NCBI GenBank assembly: GCA_039704465.1
Contig: JASFAU010000015.1
Location: 186,001-250,000 of the forward strand
DNA length: 64,000 nucleotides
From: Plasmodiophora brassicae
Taxonomy: Eukaryota > Endomyxa > Phytomyxea > Plasmodiophorida > Plasmodiophoridae
Direction of reading: 5' to 3'
The translations under genes were made by a program, and so were the position numbers. A model generated the notes under the pieces. That model was not told where the DNA came from. It searched no databases and saw nothing but the letters and a program-made list of their open reading frames with translations. This document shows, piece after piece, positions 41,314 to 50,791 of the stretch. Each line of letters begins with the position of its first letter. Positions within the stretch are counted from its first letter, which is position 1.

Positions 41314-42872
41314 ATGCTGTGCGGGACCTGGTCGCTGGCCTCGCTGGTAGCGGTGGCCCACTTGGCATTCAACATTGCAGGCGTACGCAGCTCGGTGACG
41401 TTCCTCACAGTGCCCCCTGGCAGCCCACTCTTCGCCCTGGACCTGTACGCAACGCCACTGACCTCGTTCGTGGGACCGCAGCCTGGGGTCGTCAACAGCG
41501 CCCGAAGCGGACCGATCGTGCTCTTCGACGGCGACATGTGCAAGCCAATGGTAATGCGTGCTCCAGGATGCGTTCTGCTTGCCACGACTGCGGCCGCGTC
41601 AGGCGCCGGATGCTCTTTCGAGGACCGGTACCTGACGCTCTACGCCACCGGAGCCTCTGCTGTCATTTGTAAGTACCAGCAGCTTGTCACCCTATTGTTC
41701 TGACTGATATATATACAGTGCCGTTTGTGGACGGGATTCCTTCCTATGACCTGTACAGCAACGATGGGTCCAAAGGAGCCCACACTCGCGACCTTCCAAT
41801 GCTATTCGTGCAGATCGGACCGAGCATTGCCCTGTACAACGCACTGATAACAAATGGGCCAGGGCAGAATGCCACCGTCTCCCCCGATGTCAATGTTTGG
41901 CAGGCCACGTACGCATCATGGCGTTATCAAATCTTCATCCGGATCCTGCCCAGTGCCATCATGATTGCATCGGGAGTGACTGCTGCTGTGTTCTTTGCTT
42001 TCCACATGCGCATCCTCGACCGTCAATATAGGAGCGCCGTCCCGGTCTCACGTCGGTCATTATCAAGGTGGGCCACGCATACCAGCGGGTCGTTCACTCG
42101 GGCACACACAGTCCTGGTCGTCGAGATGATCACGGCGACGGTATCAGGGATCGCGCTTGCTATCGGAGGGTTTCACAGCACACCGTACCTGTCATATCCG
42201 GTCGGCGAGTTCTTTCTGAGCCTGCTTGGTGGGTGGGGATCCGCGTCCTCGTTGTTATCGGCGTCGGTTTGGGTCCGGCACGCTAAGCAGATCGTCGACT
42301 CGAAATCGCTGCTTAATCGGATCCTGCGAGGAGACTACCCTATCACCTTCGCAGCGCTTTTAGTCATCCCTGTCGCGATGGACACAGCGATCAGCATCGT
42401 CTTCGCGATTTACTACGATATGGCGCTGCTCTCGAAGCTCGCGTCCGGCATAATGTTCCTGGTTCAGCTGACGGTCAGTCTGCACGTCCTGGCAGGTGTC
42501 CTTCGGTACTACTGGATTGTACGTAACGTCCAGGAGCAGACAGCACAGGCCGCTGGGCGAAGCACTGGTACGGACCAAATCCTGGGGCGATTGAGTCGCT
42601 GCGCTCTGGGCATGTCCCTGTCGACAATAATGGTGTGCAGTGGAACCGCGCTGATGGCAGCGTCTCCCGTGTTTCTACTCACGACTTCGGGCCGGACGGT
42701 CAGTTTCTCATTGGCCTACATTGGCCGCTCTCTGGACAGCGCGTTCCGAGTTGCCATGTTCAAGCCCCGGTTCACCCTGCTACCATCAACGACGCTCAGC
42801 GTTGTTGCAACCGTCACGAAATCGCAGAAGTCGCATAACGCCGGGACAGCGGCAGTGCTGAGGTTGGAATAG
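41314..42872 (+). CDS. Signal-peptide protein with PA-like domain and about seven membrane segments (paralogue of 4589-6064)
   Basis: Two exons joined across an intron at 41669-41718 (GTAAGT donor, CTGAC branch) give about 502 residues. A signal peptide (MLCGTWSLASLVAVAHLA) precedes an extracytoplasmic domain with PA-like strands ('SAVIL', 'DLPMLFVQIG', 'ALYNALI'). Membrane segments start at about residue 200 ('ILPSAIMIASGVTAAVFFAF') and continue in a bundle of about seven ('FTRAHTVLVVEMITATVSG', 'PITFAALLVIPVAMDTAIS'). The same layout and matching positions (for example VIELVTT/VVEMITA, GGWGS, PVTLDTVA/PVAMDTAI) link it to the gene at 4589. A receptor-like role is inferred; no named GPCR motif was seen. 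Confidence 0.78.
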
Positions 42873-42879
42873 AAGCGGT

Positions 42880-43314
42880 TCAATGAATTTGCTCAGGGCA
42901 AACTGGTGCTGGGGCCGGATCGGATTGGTTTAGGTTTGTAAACAACACCCGTAGGTATTCATAGCCGAGCGTGGGCCGCCCAACCCCTAGATTCACAGAC
43001 TGGCGCATCGGCTGAGGAGCAGGCGAGCCTGGCTGCTGCTGCTGACCGCCAGCATCAGTCGCACCCGATGAGGCCGACGAAGACGAGGACGAGGACGACG
43101 ATGGCTGCTGCTTTGGTGACGTCGCGGGGGCTGCTGATGATCGGTAGTCGGCGTGAACGAGTGCCTTGTGCGTCCCCGTGCCTCGCGCCAGGGACGCGAC
43201 TAGCGTGGCACCTGCAGCTGACGTCGACTGGCGCGGGCCCTGTGCCTTCTTGTTCACCAGGGCGCGAAACTCGCCGAATTCCACAGGGGATCCACCCGCT
43301 TGAGCGCTCTCCAC
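42880..43314 (-). CDS. Possible low-complexity hypothetical protein
   Basis: The minus-strand ORF of 144 residues includes runs of Ser and Gln (residues about 68-95) and a C-terminal 'VGRPTLGYEYLRVLF'. It lies directly beside the end of a plus-strand gene and overlaps DNA made of GAC/ACG microsatellite repeats. The frame may be open mainly because of that composition. No family was recognised. Confidence 0.25.
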   Translation of the reverse strand: MESAQAGGSPVEFGEFRALVNKKAQGPRQSTSAAGATLVASLARGTGTHKALVHADYRSSAAPATSPKQQPSSSSSSSSSASSGATDAGGQQQQPGSPAPQPMRQSVNLGVGRPTLGYEYLRVLFTNLNQSDPAPAPVCPEQIH

Positions 43315-43649
43315 GGGGCCACTGTCATGTCCGCTACTCGACGATGACGACGACGACGACGACGAATCGCTGTCACTCCCAGACGTATTCGCCGTTGATG
43401 AACCCGCCTTCCCAACTTGCTCACGGTCTGCCCTAGGTGCCGATCCCGCGTCAGCGCCCTGTGGAGTGCGTCGCGGTCTCGCGGATTAGGAACCCTCGGG
43501 CTGTCGCTCGAGCCGGCCCTCCGACCGGTGATTCGCATGCCTTCGCCATGGCACGGCAACGCGATCGGCGCCGTCCCCGCACGAAACGTCATCAGCTGCC
43601 GGCATCCCAGGTTGACGCCGTCAACACGCTTGCTGAAGCCGATGTCCTC

Positions 43650-44263
43650 GCCGCCATTAATCGGTATGGATTGGTTGAGGAGCCATATCCTGAACATGGA
43701 CCAGACACCGATCTTCTTCTCTGTGGCACCGAGAACGACAACTAACCGGGTAAACTAACTCTGGCGACTGCTGTTTGAGCCTGCTGACATCAATTGTTCA
43801 GAAAGGGGACCGCACGGTGAGTGTCAGGTCATCGTCGTCGTCCACAATGCGAGTAACGGTCGCCGTGACGATTACCAGCTTGGGCATCATGCTGCCTCTG
43901 ATCGTCTTCAAGGGGAAGGAAACTGGCCGGATAGCGCGAACTCTGGGTGAACTTCCTTTGTCAAGCAAGTACGTTTGCGAAGAACGCGCCTGGATGGACT
44001 CCCGAGTGATGATCCAGTGGGTGGAGCAGGTGCTCGCACCGTACGTGGCCTCGACGCCGCCGTATTTCGCCCTTTGCTGCTCCCCCTTCACTCGGGAGTC
44101 CATCCAGGCGCGTTCTTCAATGCTCGCAAAGGAGTTCATCACCTGGCCCACGTGATGCGTCTCTTTTGTTGGAAACCTTGACGAAGGACGTTTACCCAGA
44201 GTTCGCGCTATCCGGCCAGTCTCCTTCCCCTTGAAGACGATCAAAGGAGGCAGCATGATGCCC
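43650..44263 (+). mobile_element. Relic of a DDE-type (pogo/Tigger-like) transposase with internal inverted duplication
   Basis: The plus strand encodes 'HILNMDQTPIFF', the typical first catalytic Asp region of DDE_1 transposases. After a frame change it reads 'TMRVTVAVTITSLGIMLPL', 'IVFKGKETGRIARTL' and 'EERAWMDSRVMIQWVEQVL'. The sequence 43881-44007 then recurs as a reverse complement at 44089-44263, replacing the rest of the gene, and the reverse copy again encodes 'IVFKGKETGRIARTL' and 'EERAWMDSR'. Terminal inverted repeats were not found. The gene is broken and inactive. Confidence 0.7.
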
Positions 44264-44678
44264 ACTACTCGTGTTTCTTAGTACCTGAAACAGTGGGCGA
44301 ACAACGCGCATACTGCATGCATAGGGTCATGAACATAGTTCGAACAATGTCTGAAATTGCTGAGTCGACCGAGAAAGTAGACGTCGAAACCCAACCTTTC
44401 GGCCAGGGCGAACGGCGCGGCCAACTCCCCAGTCAGCAATCACCCACTTGTCGCTAAGCGACGTCACGAACGCACCTCGTCTTTGAACGGCTCGTTTGAA
44501 GCCATCGCCCACCAGTTGGACACGTCCGGCGTACGATGGATCAGTCATGTCGACTTCTGCAGCTTACGTTGTAATAGGTTGTCTGCACTAACGAGTTCAT
44601 CAATGCCATGTTCATGGCGCAGTCGAAAGTGACGGGGACAAGAGAGGGACGAGTGGCCCAACTTGTGTGACTGTGCCG
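44264..44678. other. Intergenic, no supported gene
   Basis: About 415 bp lie between the transposase relic and the glycosyltransferase start. A short palindrome-like 'agttcgaac' occurs near 44337. No exon or RNA gene was recognised; the right end should contain the next promoter. Confidence 0.35.
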
Positions 44679-45672
44679 ATGGCGGTGCGGCGGTCCAAGC
44701 TGACCGAGGTCGTTGTCGTCTTGATCTTGACCTGCATGGCGTTCCTGTCGGGGCAGATACACACCGAGCTCTTGCACCGTCCAACAGTAGTGACATCGTC
44801 ACCGGTCATCACGCTTTCTGATTCGTCAGTCCCAACGAACACGACAGGACGACCACTGGTCAACGTTTTCGCGTTCGTCCTGTACGGGTCCGTGCCGATG
44901 ATCGTCGAGGGCGCTGCGCTGAACGCCGTCATGATCCCGAAGTTGTTCCGCGGGTGGCGCGCCCGGTTCTACATCGACAACACAGTCGACGGCGGCACTC
45001 GGCAGCGTCTGCACGACGCTGGAGCCGATGTCGTCGTCGTTCCAGACTCGTGGATGAACTGGAACGAAGCAAGGCGCATGTGGCGATACGCGGCCCTCGC
45101 TGATGAATCCGTCGGCCTGGCCCTCTTCCGGGACGTGGACTCGCGCGTCTCCATCCGGGAGATGGCTGCCATCAGCGAATGGTTGCAGGTCCTGGACCAG
45201 TACCCATTTCACGCCATGCACGAGTAACGACAACTGACGTGGTTATCCTCACTGGGAGTGCTCGCTAACCCTTAGCGACAGCCACTACGAGCATACAGTG
45301 CCGATCCTCGGTGGCATGTTCGGAGCGCATTCCAGCAGTTTCCGGGAGGTGTTCCCCGACCCGATCGCCAGAATCGCTCAGTACGCAACCTCGAAGAACA
45401 TCGGGAAGCAGACCGACCAGGCCTGGTTAGCGCAAGACGTATACCCTGTTATCAAGGATCGCATCCTACTTCACGACTCGTTCCTGTGCAATGCCTATGG
45501 CCCTTCGCGTCCGTTCCCGCTGCCTCGTTCATATCACGCTGACTTTGTCGGCAACGTCCTGTCCGAGGGACACAACCAGGACAGCCTGTACTACAGGAAC
45601 GGCGCCAAGGAGATGGGGGGTCGGGAAGCCCCACTTCGATGCCGACTACGACCGGAATACGCCTTTGGGTAA
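44679..45672 (+). CDS. Type II membrane glycosyltransferase-like protein with DxD motif
   Basis: Two exons joined across an intron at 45224-45275 give about 313 residues. A short basic cytosolic tail precedes one signal-anchor helix (LTEVVVVLILTCMAFLSG), the Golgi type II topology. The lumenal part has a Rossmann-like pattern ('RARFYIDNTV', 'AGADVVVVPDSW') and the metal-binding motif FRDVDSR, followed by 'GGMFGAHSSSF'. This resembles nucleotide-sugar-dependent transferases of GT-A type; the exact family was not identified. Near the 3' end another frame reads more protein-like ('GKPHFDADYDRNTPLG'), so a G-run at 45614 could hide a length error. A GT61 gene follows. Confidence 0.65.
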
Positions 45673-45744
45673 ACTACAACCTACTCGTTAAGGGATGCCT
45701 TGAGATCAACACGCACGATTGCCGCTTCGCCTACATTTGAACAC

Positions 45745-47298
45745 ATGGCCTTTAAGGACCATGTCCTTCTTTGCTGGGTCGACGGATTCCACACACGCAA
45801 CGACACACGAGGCAGCACTCAGCAGGTGTCCGCCCTTCGGAGGGCTTCCCCGCGTCCGTCAGTGGTGCCGTGCGCGCGCGCATTGGGTGAGCCTCGGCGG
45901 GATGGCTGGCCACTGCTTCCGGGGCGTGCCTGCTTGGCGAATCGCCCTCTCGCTGTCGGGTTCGTCCTGGTCTGCAATGTCATCGTCCTGCGACAGGTGC
46001 CACCGCACGTACCTGGCGCGACACCTGCGCCCGATATCGTCCGGCTGGACTGGTCGAGCAGGCGGCGTGGTGCGTCGGCAGGCGGGTGCCCGTGGCAACA
46101 GGCGACGCCGATCGGCTTCCCCGCTGCCGAATACATCAGGCGTTCGCCGCCGATATCGCTAACCGGTGTCGGGGCGCCCGTCCGCCCTCGGGTCGATGCG
46201 GACACGGGCGCTATTGTTGAGTACAACCCATTGCACATCGTTCGCCTGCCCGAGTTCGACTCCGACGGGCAGGTCGGCGCCATTGCTGTGTTCGACAACG
46301 CGTTCATTACGGTCCATCCCGGTCGCGGTTTCGTCGTCTACGACTGTTTCGTGTACTGGTACCAAGGCGGGTGTTGGTCGTACGAGACGAAGCTGGCGTT
46401 CGGGCCTCTCGAAGAGCGCCCCGAGCTTGCTGGTATGTTCGGGAAGGGTGCCGGCGACCACGTCTTCCTCCAAGGCACCGTCGTTGCGCTCTTGCAGTTC
46501 TGGGCTGCTGGGAACTACTACCACACGATGATGGAGGCCGTCGTACGCCTGGCCATTGTACATACGTACTTGATCGACAACGCTGCCGCCCGGGTTCTCG
46601 TCGAGACGAACATGCCGCAGGTCTGGCACTTCGTTCTCGACTTGCTCGGCGTCGACCGGGGCCGCCTGATCGAGTACCAGTCCGACAAGCTCCACGCCGT
46701 CGAGCACCTGCTGGTACCAACTGTTCCAGATTGTTTCGTAGCGCACGGTGCTGCCCAACGAGCAATGCGAACCCTGCTTCGCGAAGGATACCGCCGATTG
46801 TACCCGAATGCTGGACGAGGGCCCGGTGTCGTCGTGCACGCGCGCACGGATGGTGCCCGGATCGTTGCGAATCATGAGGAGCTTGTCGCTGCGCTGAAGA
46901 GCGAGTTCGGCGCGGAAGACATTGCCGAGTTCCGTCCAGGAGCGGCCATGCCTGATGCTGCCGGGTTGCATTATGCTGCTCGCGTCGTTGTTGCGCCTCA
47001 TGGTTATAGACGTCTGTCATCGTACTGTTGGAGCATGCACTTAACTGCCTTCGCAGGGGCCGGGCTGGCGAACATGCTGTTCATGGACGCGGGAACCGCC
47101 ATTGTCGAATTGCATCCGCCGCACGGGAACGGATGGACGAACCACGGCCCGCATGCCGTCAACGAGTGCTTCGCCATATCGGCCCATCGTCTTGGGATTC
47201 GGTACCGTGCCATCATTGGCGGAGGCTCCGGGGATACATCGTTCTCAGTCGATGCCGCCCGCGTAGCTGAAGCTGTCAAGGAGTTCCTCGTATCATGA
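45745..47298 (+). CDS. GT61-family glycosyltransferase (DUF563)
   Basis: Taking ATG 45745, the protein has about 499 residues with an N-terminal hydrophobic segment (LAVGFVLVCNVIVL). An intron at 47003-47056 restores the hallmark 'APHGAGLANMLFM' of GT61 enzymes. Other family traits are 'WAAGNYYHTMMEAVVRL', 'EHLLVPTVPD', 'GPGVVVHARTDG' and 'TAIVELHPP'. GT61 members transfer xylose, arabinose or GlcNAc in the secretory pathway, for example plant xylosyltransferases and animal EOGT; the sugar cannot be told from sequence. The N-terminal 60 or so residues are weakly supported, and an unseen upstream intron is possible. It converges with the PP2C gene. Confidence 0.8.
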   Translation: MAFKDHVLLCWVDGFHTRNDTRGSTQQVSALRRASPRPSVVPCARALGEPRRDGWPLLPGRACLANRPLAVGFVLVCNVIVLRQVPPHVPGATPAPDIVRLDWSSRRRGASAGGCPWQQATPIGFPAAEYIRRSPPISLTGVGAPVRPRVDADTGAIVEYNPLHIVRLPEFDSDGQVGAIAVFDNAFITVHPGRGFVVYDCFVYWYQGGCWSYETKLAFGPLEERPELAGMFGKGAGDHVFLQGTVVALLQFWAAGNYYHTMMEAVVRLAIVHTYLIDNAAARVLVETNMPQVWHFVLDLLGVDRGRLIEYQSDKLHAVEHLLVPTVPDCFVAHGAAQRAMRTLLREGYRRLYPNAGRGPGVVVHARTDGARIVANHEELVAALKSEFGAEDIAEFRPGAAMPDAAGLHYAARVVVAPHGYRRLSSYCWSMHLTAFAGAGLANMLFMDAGTAIVELHPPHGNGWTNHGPHAVNECFAISAHRLGIRYRAIIGGGSGDTSFSVDAARVAEAVKEFLVS

Positions 47299-47540
47299 AC
47301 AGAGACCGCCTGCCACCGCCGTACTACCCTACCCGACATCTACCTATCGCACCGGCATTTCGAGCGAGGAACCAAATCGCTAACACAATACTATCGAGTT
47401 CTTCATTCCCGAACACACCAATCGCTTGAAGCGCGCGGCTGGTCAGCCCAGCGTCGCAGACGTTGTCGTCGTCGCGAAACTCGCCGTTACATTCACAACG
47501 GTGATCGTGCATAACCTGGCGATTTATCGGGTTTAGGTCA

Positions 47541-48827
47541 TCATTGCTCACTGTGATTAGTTTGTGGCTTCAACTCGACGTAGACGAGGGCGGCATCGTC
47601 GACCGACCCTCTGGTCAGGTGCTTCAGGCTTGCAACCTTCTCGGACGGGTCAGCGGATTCCACGAGGTGGACCGATTTCCTTAATGGCACGCCGTCCGTT
47701 GCCAGTATGAAACTCAGGGTGCCGTCAACCGGCGCCGATACGCTCGAGTCCGGTTCTCGACGGAACGGATCTGATGACATTAAGCGAAACGGTCCTGGCA
47801 AAGGCACAAACGCCCGCCAGATCGCTCGATGATCCTTCGTCAGCGAGCACAGCATCTTAACATCGGGATCGTTTGGGTCGAAATCCCCCTTGTGATACTT
47901 CACCATAGCGTTGACAACATCCATATCACAGTGATAATCGCCGATGGACCCGTACATCCTCAGACCCGTGATCCCAACACGATTATCTCGTCCTGCAGTC
48001 GCTTTACGCTCGTACGATGAACACCCGGCCAGATCACCATACAGCATGTTCGCCTTGTTGAACTCCTCCTCAACGTCCAACGGCAGCGTGTCCATACTTT
48101 GAGGTACCGAGTAACTGTATCCCTTTGATGTGTGGATCAGGCCGAGGCTATCGCCAATGGCCGCGATGTGAACGTGACGATCAGTGACTACGGCCATTGT
48201 AGCAGTCGTTCCGCCTGCATCACGGACGTCCACCCCATGACCCTCGATAGCCTGTCGCTTGATGATATGGTGGACCTCGCGGGGTAGACCTTTCAAGATG
48301 ACGGGCAGATCATTATCGTGGTGCTCGGCAATGGATTTCGCCAGGACGTATGGCGTGTAGTGCGCTGCGAGGCGAGCTATCTTGTGGGTCACATGCCCAT
48401 CGTAGACAGCAAACCATGCCACCTTGCCGAATCGCGTACGAATTTGCGACGCAACATCGTTCCAGTAGGAATCGTCAGGGACAAAGCTGGGCGGGAATAG
48501 ACCGGATGATGCGAACTTGGCACGTCGCTGGCTGTCTTCGACATGACCAGCTAAGTCCAACACGACGTCGCAGTAATCCTGACCGGCCGAGCCCGGGACC
48601 ACTATCACATGTGCATGAAGTAATGCCGATCCAATCGTCGTTTGCCCGGTCCAAGTACAGTCGTCACGTGTTGGCAACTCAGGCGAAACATGCACGAGAT
48701 CGGAAGGTTTGCTCTTGGCCGCCACCCTCTTCCTACGTTTCGCGGACGCAAACCGACGGTGATGAGGCCCGACTAGCCAAGCCGACTTCCAAGAACCGGG
48801 TGCGACCCGGCAGAGCAGATGCCGCAT
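47541..48827 (-). CDS. PP2C-type protein phosphatase, possible mitochondrial presequence (copy 2)
   Basis: A single exon of about 428 residues read from ATG 48827, which opens with a basic leader (MRHLLCRVAPGSWKSAWLVG, then RRFAS) typical of mitochondrial import. PP2C motifs are WFAVYDGH, GGTTATMAVV, IGDS, 'YGSIGDYH' and 'FILATDGVP'. In the first motif the usual DGHG is DGHV, while the late TDG is intact; copy 1 at 34687 shows the opposite pattern. An upstream in-frame ATG at 49001 would add a poorly conserved extension. The 3' half and flank were copied to 25845-26560. Confidence 0.82.
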   Translation of the reverse strand: MRHLLCRVAPGSWKSAWLVGPHHRRFASAKRRKRVAAKSKPSDLVHVSPELPTRDDCTWTGQTTIGSALLHAHVIVVPGSAGQDYCDVVLDLAGHVEDSQRRAKFASSGLFPPSFVPDDSYWNDVASQIRTRFGKVAWFAVYDGHVTHKIARLAAHYTPYVLAKSIAEHHDNDLPVILKGLPREVHHIIKRQAIEGHGVDVRDAGGTTATMAVVTDRHVHIAAIGDSLGLIHTSKGYSYSVPQSMDTLPLDVEEEFNKANMLYGDLAGCSSYERKATAGRDNRVGITGLRMYGSIGDYHCDMDVVNAMVKYHKGDFDPNDPDVKMLCSLTKDHRAIWRAFVPLPGPFRLMSSDPFRREPDSSVSAPVDGTLSFILATDGVPLRKSVHLVESADPSEKVASLKHLTRGSVDDAALVYVELKPQTNHSEQ

Positions 48828-49184
48828 CGACGCGGACAGAGTTGCGATCAGCTCCGATGAAGGAACTGCCGTACTGCAGAGCGGCAAAAATCGGCGATGA
48901 CGCCGATCGGAATGTTTGTTTTGTTTCGGATGATTGATGAATGATGATGACTCATTTTCACGACTCACGAGAGGAGTCCAAAGTAGTAGCCCCGGCGGCA
49001 TGTTCTAAAGACAGTGTAGCCGAGTACGGTAGGTATGTACGAAAGTTGGACGTTGGCACTTGGCGCTGCAGTGGCGAACGGGCTCGCCGGTTCGCCGGGC
49101 GCGTTACGGGCTTACGGCCCCCGTGGTGGCGTATTGGTGGGAAGTGTTTATCATTTCGAAAGTTCAGGTTTCGGTCAGTTGCCG

Positions 49185-49944
49185 ATGGTCGCGTGGCGAA
49201 TGCAGGCTGTCGTTGTCACCGTCGCGCTCTGCATTGCGGTCATCGGCGCCGTCACAATCGAGGAACTTCCGAATGTGGCCGTCGAACAGGATGCGGTGCA
49301 GTCGCAGACGATCGAGGATGGGCTTGCGCCGAACTGGAAGGCCGATGCGGGCAAGCACCTGGGAGCTGCCTATGGGGCCGCGATGGATCATCTTAACGGG
49401 ATGTCGGACAAGCAGCGCAAATCCCTAGCCACCAACGTCGCTTTGCTTGCAGTAACTCCCATGGTTGGTCCCCGCAAGTTGGCCTTGATGTACGGGTCGT
49501 ATCGATTCCGCGTCTTCATGGACAAGTACGTCAAGCAGACACAAGAGAATCCGGTAAACGATGGCGAAAAGTCTATCCAGAGTCTGTCCGACGACATGCA
49601 GGCCTCAAACGAAGGCCTCGATAGCATTATCTCCCGTGCCACCGATCAACTGCCCAAAGACAAAGTGGCGGCGCAGGCGATGATGTTCGCAGCGGAAATG
49701 GCTCTGGTACCGCAAAGCAACCGGATCGTGATGCCGGGGTTCACTGATCGATTCACAGTTATCGGGTGTATTCAGCTGGAAAGACGTGCTCGTGATGGAG
49801 ATGCTGGGCCTGAACAATCGGGTGGCTCTTCGCGATGCCGTCATCTCCAAAGTGTCGTCTTGGCTGAAATCCGCCGTCCCTGCCGCCGCCAAATACGCCA
49901 GGAACGCCTACAGCACGAGGTTCTCTCACGAGAAGACGCAATGA
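49185..49944 (+). CDS. Small secreted helical protein, family unknown
   Basis: The start at 49185 gives a signal peptide (MVAWRMQAVVVTVALCIAVI). A second frame downstream is clearly coding ('WKDVLVMEMLGLNNRVALRD', 'YARNAYSTRF') and joins in phase across a short intron at 49739-49775 (37 nt), giving about 240 residues. The mature protein is mostly amphipathic helix without Cys pairs. The intron is shorter than the others here, so the junction is tentative. No family was recognised; a secreted effector or luminal protein is possible. Confidence 0.62.
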
Positions 49945-50278
49945 CTGCGACGTGGAGTGAGTACACTCAACGCGTTTCCCTTCGTCGTCCGAAAGTAGAG
50001 AGGCTTGGGTACGAAACTGGCAATCTACCAGGTGCAGAGTTGATTCACGTTTGTGACCTGATATGGACTCCCTGCCGGATGTGGACATGGAGGCCAGTGT
50101 TTCCGGCGGCGCAACAGTAGTTGGAAACGATACACGTTATCCATCCGATGCATGAGTCACCGTTCGTGTGTCACGGTGGTTGCCAGTTCCGACAAGTTTG
50201 GCCGGATCGGTTCCCGGCATTACACAAACAAGCGCAAGTCGCACAAGCCGCGTGGTGCCTTCAAGCTTCAGCGCCCTG

Positions 50279-50650
50279 ATGTCGTTCCCCATTGTCACCA
50301 TCCTGACGATCGCCATCTTCAGCGTCGTACTGGGCGGCAATTTCGACCAGCCACAGCAACCGCTGTCGGACTCTGCCACCGGTTCTTCGTATATCCCGCC
50401 GGCACCAACATACGCCCCAACCACCATGGCAAGCAAGGCGCCCGCTCCAGTATACCAAGCGCCCGCGCCGCCGACCTCTGAATGCCCGACACCGAGCAAA
50501 GCACCCGGGTACCCAGGCGCCATGAAGACAGAACCCGCGCCGGCGTCTCGCGGCTCGCCCACCGCAAGCGTGAACGCCTATCCGGATGTCCACAAGGCCG
50601 TCTTGCCAACCGCCATTGCTCTAGTCGCCGTCGCCGTCTTCGTCATCTGA
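50279..50650 (+). CDS. Pro-rich secreted protein with probable GPI anchor
   Basis: The 123-residue product has a signal peptide (MSFPIVTILTIAIFSVVLGG) and a Pro/Ala/Ser/Thr-rich stalk with one Cys ('APTYAPTTMASKAPAPVYQ'). It ends in a hydrophobic tail (VLPTAIALVAVAVFVI), the layout of a GPI-anchored wall or surface protein. The first Met of the leader is preferred over upstream in-frame codons. No family was recognised. Confidence 0.7.
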   Translation: MSFPIVTILTIAIFSVVLGGNFDQPQQPLSDSATGSSYIPPAPTYAPTTMASKAPAPVYQAPAPPTSECPTPSKAPGYPGAMKTEPAPASRGSPTASVNAYPDVHKAVLPTAIALVAVAVFVI

Positions 50651-50791
50651 CCGAAAAGGAAGTAAACTGAGCGCGAGTTGACGTCCCAATTTCAGTGTTC
50701 ACGTTCTGCAGAACGTGCACGCCGTGGTGGTTTGCCGTGCAGGCGTAGAACGCGGGGACCCGCAGTCCGCGAGGCTGCAGACAGTGGGCCC

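Noticed and set aside
43326..43372. GAC/ACG trinucleotide run as a possible functional repeat expansion
   Set aside because: Short and imperfect; it lies in low-complexity DNA next to the transposase relic and is best seen as a microsatellite.
46159..47020. Two long minus-strand ORFs opposite the GT61 gene
   Set aside because: Antisense of a gene with the diagnostic HGAGLANMLFM motif; no recognisable domain on the minus strand.
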